DNA of 42,191 bases from an uncultured Lachnospiraceae bacterium (GTDB lineage Bacteria; Bacillota; Clostridia; Lachnospirales; Lachnospiraceae), in assembly GCA_947627245.1 (NCBI GenBank), contig CANQVH010000028.1, forward strand, positions 1 through 42,191, written 5' to 3'. A program made the position numbers and the translations under genes. Under the pieces are notes generated by a model. The model was given only the letters and a program-made list of their open reading frames with translations. It was not told where the DNA came from and did not search any database. Below, in pieces: positions 8,201 to 15,770 of the stretch (position 1 is the first letter of the stretch; every line of letters starts with the position of its first letter).

Positions 8201-10977
8201 AAGCATACAATGTTGATACGGAGCAGGGGGATGAACCGGAGCCGGTCACAGAGTATGAGCTGAGAGTGGGAGATATTCTGGATGGGGAGAACCGCTTTGG
8301 CTGGGAACTCAGTGAGGATAAGCAATCGCTTAAAATAACGGGTAAAAAGAGAGGTTACGCAGAATTTACGGTAGAAGCCGTGCTGCCAAACGGTGTTGTT
8401 GCGGCGAGCACCACCGTTTGGATATCGATATTCAGTGATGAATATTATTCCATAGAGCCTGTTGAGGTAGACAATGTTCTTCTGGGTGAAGCAATCGATC
8501 TCGGAGAAAAGGGACCACAGCTAATTCGTCACTATACTGAGGATGGTGAAGAGCTTACAGAAGCCATAACAGATGGCGTATCGTTTGGCTGGGGAAATTA
8601 TGATGTGAATGTATGGAATCTGGAATCAGACCAAAGTGGTGACACAGAGTCAGACGGATTGTGTTGGGGTACTTTGACGAGAAAAAGTACAGCGGGATCA
8701 GATGTAGAATTGTGCGCATCTTATTGCAATGAAGAAAATGAAGATTTGGTTGAGTTATCACAGCAGTATTCGTTCGATGATCTTGATTATGGCGAGATAA
8801 TTGGCTGGAATTATACGTATGGCGATCAGGATTCGAGCTGTGTATTTGCGGGAGCAGAGCAGACCCTGAGCATTGTCGGTTTGCCGGAGGACGATGAGCT
8901 GTTCACCGTCGATCAGTGGTCTGTTACGTATAATGCGGGTGGAGATGATGTGGCATGCGAGCTGGATGAAAACGACACAGACAAGGTGTATTACACCATT
9001 GCAGGTGATTCCAAGAGCATTACACTGCATGTTAACAGTACAGAGGAGTTGCCTGATCATGGGATTACTGTGAGCGCCTGTGTGAAGTATGATGGAGAAA
9101 AAATTTGTCGACCGGAAACGGGTGTGGAGATCTGCGATCCGGAATATTGGATCTGTGCCGAGAAAGGTCTCATCATTAATGAAGATCAGACTTTTGGATA
9201 TGATGAGAGCTTTGGCGGTTATACGCTTCCGCTGTATGTGCGGGATCAGTCGTATCCGGGCGGTGTAGAGACAAAGGTAGCGGTCTCCAAACTTGAGTCT
9301 GACGATTCGGCTATTGTAACGACGTTCGTGGACGATGGCACGAATTTATTGCATATCAAGGCGGTTGATTATGGAGAGTGTACTATTCAAGTGACGCCGA
9401 CAGAAAATGCCCCTGAAGGATACTTTAATCTTCCGGAAGACGTGTCGCTTGACTTTGTTCTAGGGGTGGCAGAAGATCGTTATTACTTTGGAGCGATATC
9501 GACTTCGGGCTCACATGCAAGCGGAAAGATGCTGAGTACAGATACGCTTAAGGTAAATGCCGAAGTGCTTCGTGATTTCTGGGATGAAGAGGGTAAAAAG
9601 GTAGAGACAAAAGTACCCGTCAAGGAATCGGAGTATAACCTAATATTTCCGGAAGATTGTTACGATACAGATATTATTTCTATTAATAGCAATACCAGAG
9701 AGATCACAGCAAAGGACGGAGTTAAGAATGGTTGGGCGAGTGTCGATTTTTATGCAGAGCTGACAGATCTCAACAATAGGGGTGCATTGTGTTGGACAGA
9801 TTCGCCGCTCGAAATAGAAGTAGTTCCGGAATATTTTGTGACAGAGGGTGAAAAATTATATTTGGAGCCGGGTGAATCAGGAAAGCCGGTACTTACAACT
9901 ACACGCTATGGAAAATCTGTTCCGGAGGGCGAATCTGCCAGTGTGAAGTATGAAGTAGATGGATGTGACGACGGCTTGACGATCGGAGAAGATAATCTGA
10001 CGTTGCAGGCTGCGGACAATATTGGAAAGGATAAGCCCGCTGAAGTGTCGGCACACGTTAAAACCTACAAGGGAAGCAATGAAGTGACCGATGCAAGGAT
10101 AGAGGTTGTGATTTGCGAACATGAGCTTCAGGAAAAAGTGACAAAAGCTCCGACTTGTGTGGATGCCGGGGTTAGGACTATTACGTGCAGTAAGTGCGGT
10201 TATGCAGAGACCAAGGAAATCCCGGCTACCGGCCATACTCCGGGCGATTGGAAGACGGTCTCTCCGGCCACGACCGAGGCTCCGGAGAAGCAGCAACGCA
10301 CCTGTACGGTTTGCGGAACGGTCATCGAGGAGCGCACTGTAGGCGAGAAGCTTCAGCCGAGCACGGAAGCTCCGAGCACTCCAAGCACGGAGGCGCCAAG
10401 CACTCCGAGTACCGAGGCGACAGGCACGGACAGCGCGCAGACGCCGGGAACGGAGAGTGCAGGCGCCGGCAGCGGTACCGGTGCGGTGCAGGAGCCGTTT
10501 ATCGAGTTGAACGCGACGTCGATCCCGATGAAGCTGAAGCAGTCGACGAAGGTGATCAAGGTCAAGATGGCGGAGGGCGACAGCATAGTTTCATGGGAGT
10601 CCAGCAACAAGAAGGTCGTCACGGTCACCAAGAAGGGCAAGATCAAGGCGAAGAAGAAGGGCAAGGCGACCATCACGGTGACGCTTGCGAGCGGCAAGAC
10701 GGCCAGCTTCGTGGTGAAGGTTCAGAAGAACAAGGTCACGACGAAGAAGGTGACCGGGGTCACGAAGAAGATCACGCTTGCGAAGGGCAAGAAGTATAAG
10801 CTGACGCCGGTGCTCAAGCCGTTGACCTCTCAGGACAAGATCACGTACACGAGCTCGAACAAGAAGGTTGCGACGGTCGACAAGAAGGGCAACATTCAGG
10901 CGAAGGGCAAGGGTACGGCCAAGATCACAGTCAAATCCGGAAAGAAGAAGGCGGTCTGCACGGTGACGGTGAGGTAA
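5224..10977 (+). CDS. Giant secreted surface protein with Ig-like (Big_2) modules
   Basis: 1917-aa secreted protein. Residues 1-30 are a signal peptide (KKR start, hydrophobic core, cleavage near AFA). Residues 30-210 are an Ala/Glu-rich, very acidic low-complexity segment. Residues 210-1630 hold many degenerate Ig-like beta modules, several opening with an E/D-Y-Y/F motif (e.g. about 594, 1072, 1418, 1536). Residues 1632-1710 have CxxC pairs (CSKCGY, CTVCG) that may bind metal. A Thr/Ser/Pro linker precedes two Lys-rich Big_2 domains (about 1756-1917). There is no LPXTG motif or S-layer homology domain, so the basic Big_2 pair may hold it on the wall by charge. ATG 5224 has AGGAGAGG just upstream. 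Adhesion is a guess. Confidence 0.88.
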   Translation: MKKRCMALFMALTVFAGQISGSALTAFAEDTGVQTEIAAAEASAETTAEEVSAEEQEILTKATAEPQEQETAPAETGPVEAENAQVPAEEQAPAAAEDTKIPAETQESTASEDAQTAAEEQVSATTADAQTAEAAPAEDYVEEAAVVGDAEELPQEESAEDAGAQDTTDGENAPFDPAAINLADSQISVEEASIEADPMLAEEELSEEDMPDFFITAVDSTELRGNDLTWLYTDGEDSVVLQVAGDKMPEDASVTWTLGYLTDKDDFVSLDDALMGLGSDRENKLTLTGEALAALDENVPSYERSKYYTLKATVSADGFNDMEVFLGIEARDPMHEYRLPYEVDEEIIRLPEQEIFVDGYLDFYIDDAEHPDPNPYDDEVNTDYPDSVQVTKVEVSLPQEMGEEVYECHQDDYENWHIILYTPCEEASFTVTYAASDLDPDKGEETSYTQSYDFSVIEGPIYDMNIASSTNTDRLLQGESLKLTADVWGNGYVLEDSTDDGEVSGYPYQDDLKNITIKWYVGDQELAQATNYGFTFSTPVNFEETTTDRQPHKLSTVTVTAKDVEEGDKVTLRAEAEDTDGKVCSQEFTVQAMNEYFQVSALIDEGENTSKMPYLEPMRSVEITPQAHLYRANGAEEAMTVGEWINSVSEENLPEQSKVEYIFHWNNEAIQIMDCKGNVLDPDEETLLTEADAPFTLTKLHPDETSVWLEARVIDKVSEEKLYWDNTELYFAGIDYNIWFDKVETQIYTDAEPLDFSVNSSSDFSRLDAEIYCTVGYYEESTDSFVPFDGTKYGITVKETDISINPAQLLAEGSPVREYNQFVIYAEVRMEGEPLEEDGGVDRWFNVWEAEEDNELPEKYEMFPGDEEYIPKDVNIWGQNQELGEYDVGAPIESVESGDESILHCEECFGEEDNRCGWKLIAQSAGETTLTVSYHSIEAWGDVGPLYSEELTVVEIPVIVGKLRYNLYEECFEPNHNVFVGQSVQIKTTLEKEAYNVDTEQGDEPEPVTEYELRVGDILDGENRFGWELSEDKQSLKITGKKRGYAEFTVEAVLPNGVVAASTTVWISIFSDEYYSIEPVEVDNVLLGEAIDLGEKGPQLIRHYTEDGEELTEAITDGVSFGWGNYDVNVWNLESDQSGDTESDGLCWGTLTRKSTAGSDVELCASYCNEENEDLVELSQQYSFDDLDYGEIIGWNYTYGDQDSSCVFAGAEQTLSIVGLPEDDELFTVDQWSVTYNAGGDDVACELDENDTDKVYYTIAGDSKSITLHVNSTEELPDHGITVSACVKYDGEKICRPETGVEICDPEYWICAEKGLIINEDQTFGYDESFGGYTLPLYVRDQSYPGGVETKVAVSKLESDDSAIVTTFVDDGTNLLHIKAVDYGECTIQVTPTENAPEGYFNLPEDVSLDFVLGVAEDRYYFGAISTSGSHASGKMLSTDTLKVNAEVLRDFWDEEGKKVETKVPVKESEYNLIFPEDCYDTDIISINSNTREITAKDGVKNGWASVDFYAELTDLNNRGALCWTDSPLEIEVVPEYFVTEGEKLYLEPGESGKPVLTTTRYGKSVPEGESASVKYEVDGCDDGLTIGEDNLTLQAADNIGKDKPAEVSAHVKTYKGSNEVTDARIEVVICEHELQEKVTKAPTCVDAGVRTITCSKCGYAETKEIPATGHTPGDWKTVSPATTEAPEKQQRTCTVCGTVIEERTVGEKLQPSTEAPSTPSTEAPSTPSTEATGTDSAQTPGTESAGAGSGTGAVQEPFIELNATSIPMKLKQSTKVIKVKMAEGDSIVSWESSNKKVVTVTKKGKIKAKKKGKATITVTLASGKTASFVVKVQKNKVTTKKVTGVTKKITLAKGKKYKLTPVLKPLTSQDKITYTSSNKKVATVDKKGNIQAKGKGTAKITVKSGKKKAVCTVTVR
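10381..10977 (+). repeat. Near-identical 597-bp 3' block, copy 1
   Basis: This linker-plus-Big_2 coding block matches 14350-14946 without gaps; by eye about 25 of 597 positions differ (about 96% identity), while the rest of the two genes is strongly diverged. Shorter similarity continues upstream to about 10267. It implies recent duplication or gene conversion of the 3' end. Confidence 0.9.
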
Positions 10978-11021
10978 GCCGAAGGATGACACAAATAAAT
11001 CCTTGCAATGAGGTGATATCG

Positions 11022-11074
11022 GGCTGCGAAACAGTGCTGTTGGGGAAACCAGCGTTGCTGTTTCGCAGCTTTTA
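11022..11074 (+). terminator. Rho-independent terminator after surface protein 1
   Basis: GCTGCGAAACAG (11023-11034) pairs perfectly with CTGTTTCGCAGC (11058-11069), followed by TTTTATAT. It lies 45 bp after the stop codon. Confidence 0.85.
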
Positions 11075-11174
11075 TATAGCATTAATATCACGGGGGAACG
11101 ATGGACTTTGAAAGGGATGCAAATAGCTTGTTTGTAAAAATACATATAAAAATATGATTTATTGGATAAAACAC

Positions 11175-11203
11175 TTGAAAAATAAAGATAATAAATATAT
11201 TAT
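11175..11203 (+). promoter_or_regulatory. Sigma-A promoter for surface protein 2
   Basis: TTGAAA (11175-11180) and TATTAT (11198-11203) are 17 bp apart in a very AT-rich stretch, leaving an untranslated leader of about 80 nt. Confidence 0.6.
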
Positions 11204-11289
11204 AGTGATATATAAATCTTTCATTTCTATTTTTCTGCAATAAATAAAAAATGACGGAAAACATGGAAGAAAACGAGGGAGGGCACGAG

Positions 11290-14200
11290 ATGAAAAGAAG
11301 ATTTATTTCACTTTGCATGATGTTTACGCTTGCTGTGACTTCAATAGTTCCGGGCGGAACAGTTCTGGCGGAGGAGATTCCGACAGAGAGCGTTACGGAG
11401 ACGGCTGCAGGGCAGGATGAGGCTGCGGATTTGATGACAGCAGAGACCGGGAATGAACAGACAGATTCTGTGGTCGAGCAGACGTCGACACCTGAGAATG
11501 AAGGGTGGGACCATGCTGAGACGCAGGAGGTTGTCGAAGACGAAACTATCGATGAAGTAATAATTGATGCGCCGGTTACAGAGGAAGTCGTCGACGGGGC
11601 AGATTCTGACAGCGATTCTATGCCGGAGAATGCGGACTCGGAGATTAAGTCGGACGATTCGGAATCGATGCAGTTGAACCTAGAGGAAAGTCCAATTCTG
11701 GTAGAGAATGTGGAGGTATCGACGGATCCAGAGCTGCAGGTGATGGCGGAGCAGATGGTCGAGCGAAACGGCGTATTTTATGATTTTGATGGATATCGTT
11801 ACAGTTATGATTATCAGGTTAATAAAACTTTCTCCATTTATCCGGATAGGATTCCTGTATATGAAGATGCTGAAAAGATGGATTGGCTGGGTGATGTATA
11901 TGTTCTGCAGGTGCAGTTAAAGGATCCCGAGGGAATCATGGAGTGTCAGAAGGATGAACAGGGATATGTTGTATATGATGAGAACAAAGGCGGTTATTTT
12001 GGAAAACCCATAGCGCCCGGGGAGGTGACGGTAACCGTTATCTATAAGATATACGGAAGTGAGACGGAAACGGATACATATTCCTATACAATTACAGTAG
12101 AAGACAATGATTATCGGCTTGATTTGGAATATCAGGACGATACAGACAAAATACTCGCCGGCGGAACAACGATGATAGAGACTACTCTGGCATTTAGCGG
12201 ATATGATTATGAATCCGGGGAGTTTGTCAATCGGGATATAGAGGATTACCGTATTGAATGTGTCGCTTCTGAAGAAGACCCGGTGTTGCCGTCTTATGTT
12301 GAAATTGTTGATGAAACTAAAATCAGGGTGAAAGGTGTGACAGAAGCTGGAACATCTCTGAAATTTCTGGTAAGGGCCTATGAAGGCGAAAAACTACGAC
12401 AAGAACAACCCGTGAGTTTGGCTGTTGTAAATGATTATTATATAATAAAAGCTAAGGATACAGAGGAACCGCAAGTACCCTTTGGCGGCACTCTTTCGGT
12501 AGTGCCGGAGTTGTATCGCTATTTTTGGGATGCTGAAGGTCAGACTGCGAAAGAGGAGAAATGTGATGATTCGAGCATAGAATATAAATGGTATTACGAT
12601 AGTGCAAAGTGGCATGAACAGCCGGGGGCACAGGACGGTAAGCTTCCGGCTCTGATCAGAGACACCGGCGACTATGCAAAAGCGTCGATTTTTGTGGTGT
12701 CTAAAGAGGTACCAGGGGGTATTTCGAAGGAAGTAGCGGATGCTATACCTTGGCTTGATTATGACTTTGATTTAGAATATAGGAATATGAAATTTCCAAA
12801 ATATAGCTATACGCTGCTTGAAGGCAAACCATGTACATTAGCGCTTGAAGGGGTTCCTGAGGGGAATTACAAAATAAAATGGACGGTTAATTATGGCGGT
12901 TGGGCAGCAGATGATGAGATGCAGGTGCCTGCGGAGGGCAAATATGTGAATGTGGTTCAGGCTTCTGATGGAAAATCAATTACATTGACATCAATTCCCG
13001 GGACATACGAGGACGATGACGCGCTAATTGTTCAAGTAGACTTGTATTATGGAACGGATGAGAAGGAGCAGTCAAGTTTATGGAGTGACTATACATATGT
13101 GAATATGTGGAAACAGGAATATGGATTGGAGGAGTACAACTCTGTCAAGATGCAAAGAGGGGATACAGTATCTTTTTCTTCGAATAAAGGAGAAGGTTAT
13201 TTGGTGCCGGTTTATTATGTAGATGAGGAAAGCGGACACTCCACGAATATCATTAATCCTAATGTTGTAAGCAGTGATGAAAGTATAGTAAAAGTGGAAA
13301 AAAAGGCTGGAGAAACTTACGACGATTTAGTTTTGCATGCAGTTGGTATTGGAGAAGCGGATATTCTTGTTACGGGGACACAGTCATCTGATCCTTCCTT
13401 TGATCCGGCTGGAAAAGAATTTCGTTGTCATGTGATAGTGGAAAAGGAGGAAGAGGAGTATTATTTTGTGGAGAGGGTTCAGGTAAAGGGACCACATACT
13501 GACGGGATCATGCTGCCGGGAGAGACGATGCAGATAAAATGCCCGGGTTTAAAGCATTATTACTATAATCCTCAAAGTGGGTATACGGATACCGAAATGA
13601 TTAATCCGAGTGAATATCTGCTTTCTTATACAGTAGAAGATGAGGAACTGATAAGTGTTGCGGCGGATGGCACTGTGACAGGACGACCGGGTAAGACTGG
13701 CTATACGACAGTGAATATTATAGTGGCGCTTGCAAAGAATCCGCAAGAAATAATTTACTCGACTAAGATATTTGTTTTGGTGGAGGATGAATATGATGCT
13801 TTAGATGCCGAGGATATTATCCAACTTCCAGAACTGGGTAGCATAGCGGCAATCGAATTGGCAACAAGGCATTACTCGGTTGCTAATCCTTCCGGAAGCA
13901 TTGTGACAGGAGTGACTTACAAAATAAATAACTATTATACGGATATTCTGGAAGCAACAATACAGAATGGAAGTGAACTGCTACTGAAGAGAAAAGAGAA
14001 TAGTACCTATGATTATTCTGGTGCATATGTGTATGTATATGCAAATCAGGGAGGAAAGCAGTTAGCATATAAGGAGATTCGTGTAACGTTCTGCGCTGAA
14101 CATGAGTTTGAAACTGAGACGAGACCGGCAACCTGTACAGAGAGCGGCAAGGAGATTGTCCGCTGTGCGAAGTGTGGATATGTTTCTAAGGAGACTCCTA

Positions 14201-14946
14201 TTCCTGCAACCGGACACAGATTTGGTGAGTGGAAAACGGTTTCACTGGCCACGACCGAGGCTCCGGAGAAGCAGCAGCGCACTTGTACGGTTTGTGGCGC
14301 TGTAGAGGAACAGACGGTGGGCGAGAAGCTTACGCCGGGCGCTAGTACCCCAAGCACGGAGGCGCCAAGCACTCCGAGTACCGAGGCGACAGGCACGGGC
14401 AGCGCGCAGACGCCGGGAACAGAGAGCGCAGGCGCCGGCAGCGGTACCGGTGCGGTGCAGGAGCCGTTCATCGAGCTGAACGCGACGTCGATCCCGATGA
14501 AGCTGAAGCAGTCGACGAAGGTGATTAAGGTCAAGATGGCCGAGGGCGACAGCGTAGTTTCATGGGAGTCCAGCAACAAGAAGGTCGTCACGGTCACCAA
14601 GAAGGGCAAGATAAAGGCGAAGAAGAAAGGCAAGGCGGTCATCACGGTGACGCTTGCGAGCGGCAAGACGGCCAGTTTTGTAGTGAAGGTTCAGAAGAAC
14701 AAGGTCACGACGAAGAAGGTGACCGGGGTCACGAAGAAGCTCACGCTTGCGAAGGGCAAGAAGTATAAACTGACGCCGGTGCTCAAGCCGTTGACCTCTC
14801 AGGACAAGATCACGTACACGAGCTCGAACAAGAAGGTTGCGACGGTCGACAAGAAGGGCAACATTCAGGCGAAGGGCAAAGGTACGGCCAAGATCACGGT
14901 CAAGTCGGGCAAGAAGAAAGCAGTCTGCACGGTGACGGTGAAGTAA
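11290..14946 (+). CDS. Second giant secreted surface protein, paralogue of the first
   Basis: 1218-aa protein with the same plan as its upstream neighbour: signal peptide (1-28, MKRRF start), acidic low-complexity segment to about residue 150, several Ig-like modules with E/D-Y-Y openings, a CxxC region (CAKCGY, CTVCG), a Ser/Thr/Pro linker, and two Lys-rich Big_2 domains ending in VTVK. Tryptophan, Asp and Tyr are abundant in the middle. No sortase motif is present. The ATG at 11290 follows GGGAGGG closely; an earlier in-frame ATG at 11251 lacks a ribosome binding site. It has its own promoter and terminator and is thus a separate transcription unit. Likely a wall-associated protein; its ligand is unknown. 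Confidence 0.88.
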   Translation: MKRRFISLCMMFTLAVTSIVPGGTVLAEEIPTESVTETAAGQDEAADLMTAETGNEQTDSVVEQTSTPENEGWDHAETQEVVEDETIDEVIIDAPVTEEVVDGADSDSDSMPENADSEIKSDDSESMQLNLEESPILVENVEVSTDPELQVMAEQMVERNGVFYDFDGYRYSYDYQVNKTFSIYPDRIPVYEDAEKMDWLGDVYVLQVQLKDPEGIMECQKDEQGYVVYDENKGGYFGKPIAPGEVTVTVIYKIYGSETETDTYSYTITVEDNDYRLDLEYQDDTDKILAGGTTMIETTLAFSGYDYESGEFVNRDIEDYRIECVASEEDPVLPSYVEIVDETKIRVKGVTEAGTSLKFLVRAYEGEKLRQEQPVSLAVVNDYYIIKAKDTEEPQVPFGGTLSVVPELYRYFWDAEGQTAKEEKCDDSSIEYKWYYDSAKWHEQPGAQDGKLPALIRDTGDYAKASIFVVSKEVPGGISKEVADAIPWLDYDFDLEYRNMKFPKYSYTLLEGKPCTLALEGVPEGNYKIKWTVNYGGWAADDEMQVPAEGKYVNVVQASDGKSITLTSIPGTYEDDDALIVQVDLYYGTDEKEQSSLWSDYTYVNMWKQEYGLEEYNSVKMQRGDTVSFSSNKGEGYLVPVYYVDEESGHSTNIINPNVVSSDESIVKVEKKAGETYDDLVLHAVGIGEADILVTGTQSSDPSFDPAGKEFRCHVIVEKEEEEYYFVERVQVKGPHTDGIMLPGETMQIKCPGLKHYYYNPQSGYTDTEMINPSEYLLSYTVEDEELISVAADGTVTGRPGKTGYTTVNIIVALAKNPQEIIYSTKIFVLVEDEYDALDAEDIIQLPELGSIAAIELATRHYSVANPSGSIVTGVTYKINNYYTDILEATIQNGSELLLKRKENSTYDYSGAYVYVYANQGGKQLAYKEIRVTFCAEHEFETETRPATCTESGKEIVRCAKCGYVSKETPIPATGHRFGEWKTVSLATTEAPEKQQRTCTVCGAVEEQTVGEKLTPGASTPSTEAPSTPSTEATGTGSAQTPGTESAGAGSGTGAVQEPFIELNATSIPMKLKQSTKVIKVKMAEGDSVVSWESSNKKVVTVTKKGKIKAKKKGKAVITVTLASGKTASFVVKVQKNKVTTKKVTGVTKKLTLAKGKKYKLTPVLKPLTSQDKITYTSSNKKVATVDKKGNIQAKGKGTAKITVKSGKKKAVCTVTVK
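14350..14946 (+). repeat. Near-identical 597-bp 3' block, copy 2
   Basis: Gap-free partner of 10381-10977, coding for the linker and the two terminal Big_2 domains. Most differences are silent or conservative (for example Ile/Val and Ile/Leu). Confidence 0.9.
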
Positions 14947-14981
14947 GCACGAGTCGAAAAAGTCAGACAGAAGAAACAGGT

Positions 14982-15033
14982 AAAAGAGTCAGATAAAAGA
15001 ATCAGACAAAAGAATTAGACAAAAGAATCAGGT
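14982..15033 (+). repeat. 13-bp tandem repeat, four copies
   Basis: Four contiguous units of the form AAAAGARTYAGRY (14982, 14995, 15008, 15021), with degraded units on both sides. They lie in the 3' untranslated region of surface protein 2, right before its terminator. Confidence 0.8.
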
Positions 15034-15047
15034 AAAGGAAACAGAAA

Positions 15048-15100
15048 GCCGCAGGATATCCGGCCGAGCGATTGGTCGGCCGGATATCCTGCGGCTTTTT
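15048..15100 (+). terminator. Strong terminator after surface protein 2
   Basis: A perfect 20-bp stem: GCCGCAGGATATCCGGCCGA (15048-15067) pairs with its complement at 15076-15095 around an 8-nt loop, followed by TTTTT. Confidence 0.93.
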
Positions 15101-15199
15101 GCGCTGAAACAGTGAAATTGTACTTTGCAAAATGAAAGAGCACTCTGCACAACAACGAATGATTAGAATGGCTTAATTTGTAAAATATTCAGAAAACAG

Positions 15200-15228
15200 T
15201 TGTAATGGAATTGGATATCTTGTATAAT
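15200..15228 (+). promoter_or_regulatory. Sigma-A promoter of the hydrogenase operon
   Basis: TTGTAA (15200-15205) and perfect TATAAT (15223-15228) with 17 bp spacing; the leader to the first ATG is about 55 nt. Confidence 0.7.
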
Positions 15229-15287
15229 AAATTTATCTATGTTTGAGCGGAAATATAGAATAATCACAAAAAGGAGGAACGAATTTT

Positions 15288-15770
15288 ATGCTGGATCAGT
15301 CTTACTACCAGAAAGTGGATGAGATCATCGAATCCTACGGCCGTAAGTCGAGCTCACTGATCCCGATCATGCAGGATATTCAGGAAGAATATCGCTATCT
15401 GCCGGGTGAATTGCTGACTTACGTAGCGGGACAGATCGGGATCACCGAGGCGAAGGCGTTCAGCGTCGCGACATTCTACGAGAACTTTTCCTTCGAGGCA
15501 AAGGGGAAGTACGTGATCAAGGTGTGCGACGGGACGGCCTGCCATGTGCGCAAGTCCATGCCGGTGCTCGAAGCCCTGTACAAGAAGCTGGGACTTTCCA
15601 AGAAGAAAAAGACGACGGACGACATGATGTTCACGGTGGAGACCGTATCCTGTCTGGGCGCGTGCGGATTGGCGCCGACGATGATGGTGAACGAGGATGT
15701 CTACCCGAGAATGACGCCGGAGAAGGCGGAGGAAGTGATTGATAAATTAAGAGGAGGTGGCGATGCATGA
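15288..15770 (+). CDS. hydC: NuoE-like [2Fe-2S] subunit of NAD-linked hydrogenase (HydC)
   Basis: 160-aa thioredoxin-like ferredoxin subunit related to NuoE of complex I. Helical N-terminal part (1-70), then a [2Fe-2S] domain with Cys80, Cys85, Cys122 and Cys126 (VCDGTACHV and SCLGACGLAP). It would pass electrons between the flavin subunit and the rest of the hydrogenase. AGGAGG precedes the ATG. The stop overlaps the next ATG by 4 nt (15767-15770), so the two subunits are translationally coupled and probably made in equal amounts. First gene of the three-gene operon. Confidence 0.93.
   Translation: MLDQSYYQKVDEIIESYGRKSSSLIPIMQDIQEEYRYLPGELLTYVAGQIGITEAKAFSVATFYENFSFEAKGKYVIKVCDGTACHVRKSMPVLEALYKKLGLSKKKKTTDDMMFTVETVSCLGACGLAPTMMVNEDVYPRMTPEKAEEVIDKLRGGGDA

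Larger units (their letters stand above)
14947..15287. other. Gene-free region between surface protein 2 and the hydrogenase operon
   Basis: 341 bp without a gene. It holds a 13-bp purine-rich tandem repeat, a very strong terminator and the hydrogenase promoter, each listed separately. The stretch 15101-15199 shows nothing I can name. Confidence 0.8.

Noticed and set aside
10900..10977. Sortase (LPXTG) anchor on the giant surface proteins
   Set aside because: Both end in Lys-rich Big_2 strands (TVTVR, TVTVK) with no LPXTG, hydrophobic stretch or basic tail.
15101..15287. Rex (redox) operator before the hydrogenase genes
   Set aside because: TTTGTAAAATATT and similar stretches do not form the two-fold TTGTTAA/TTAACAA-type site; no convincing palindrome is present.
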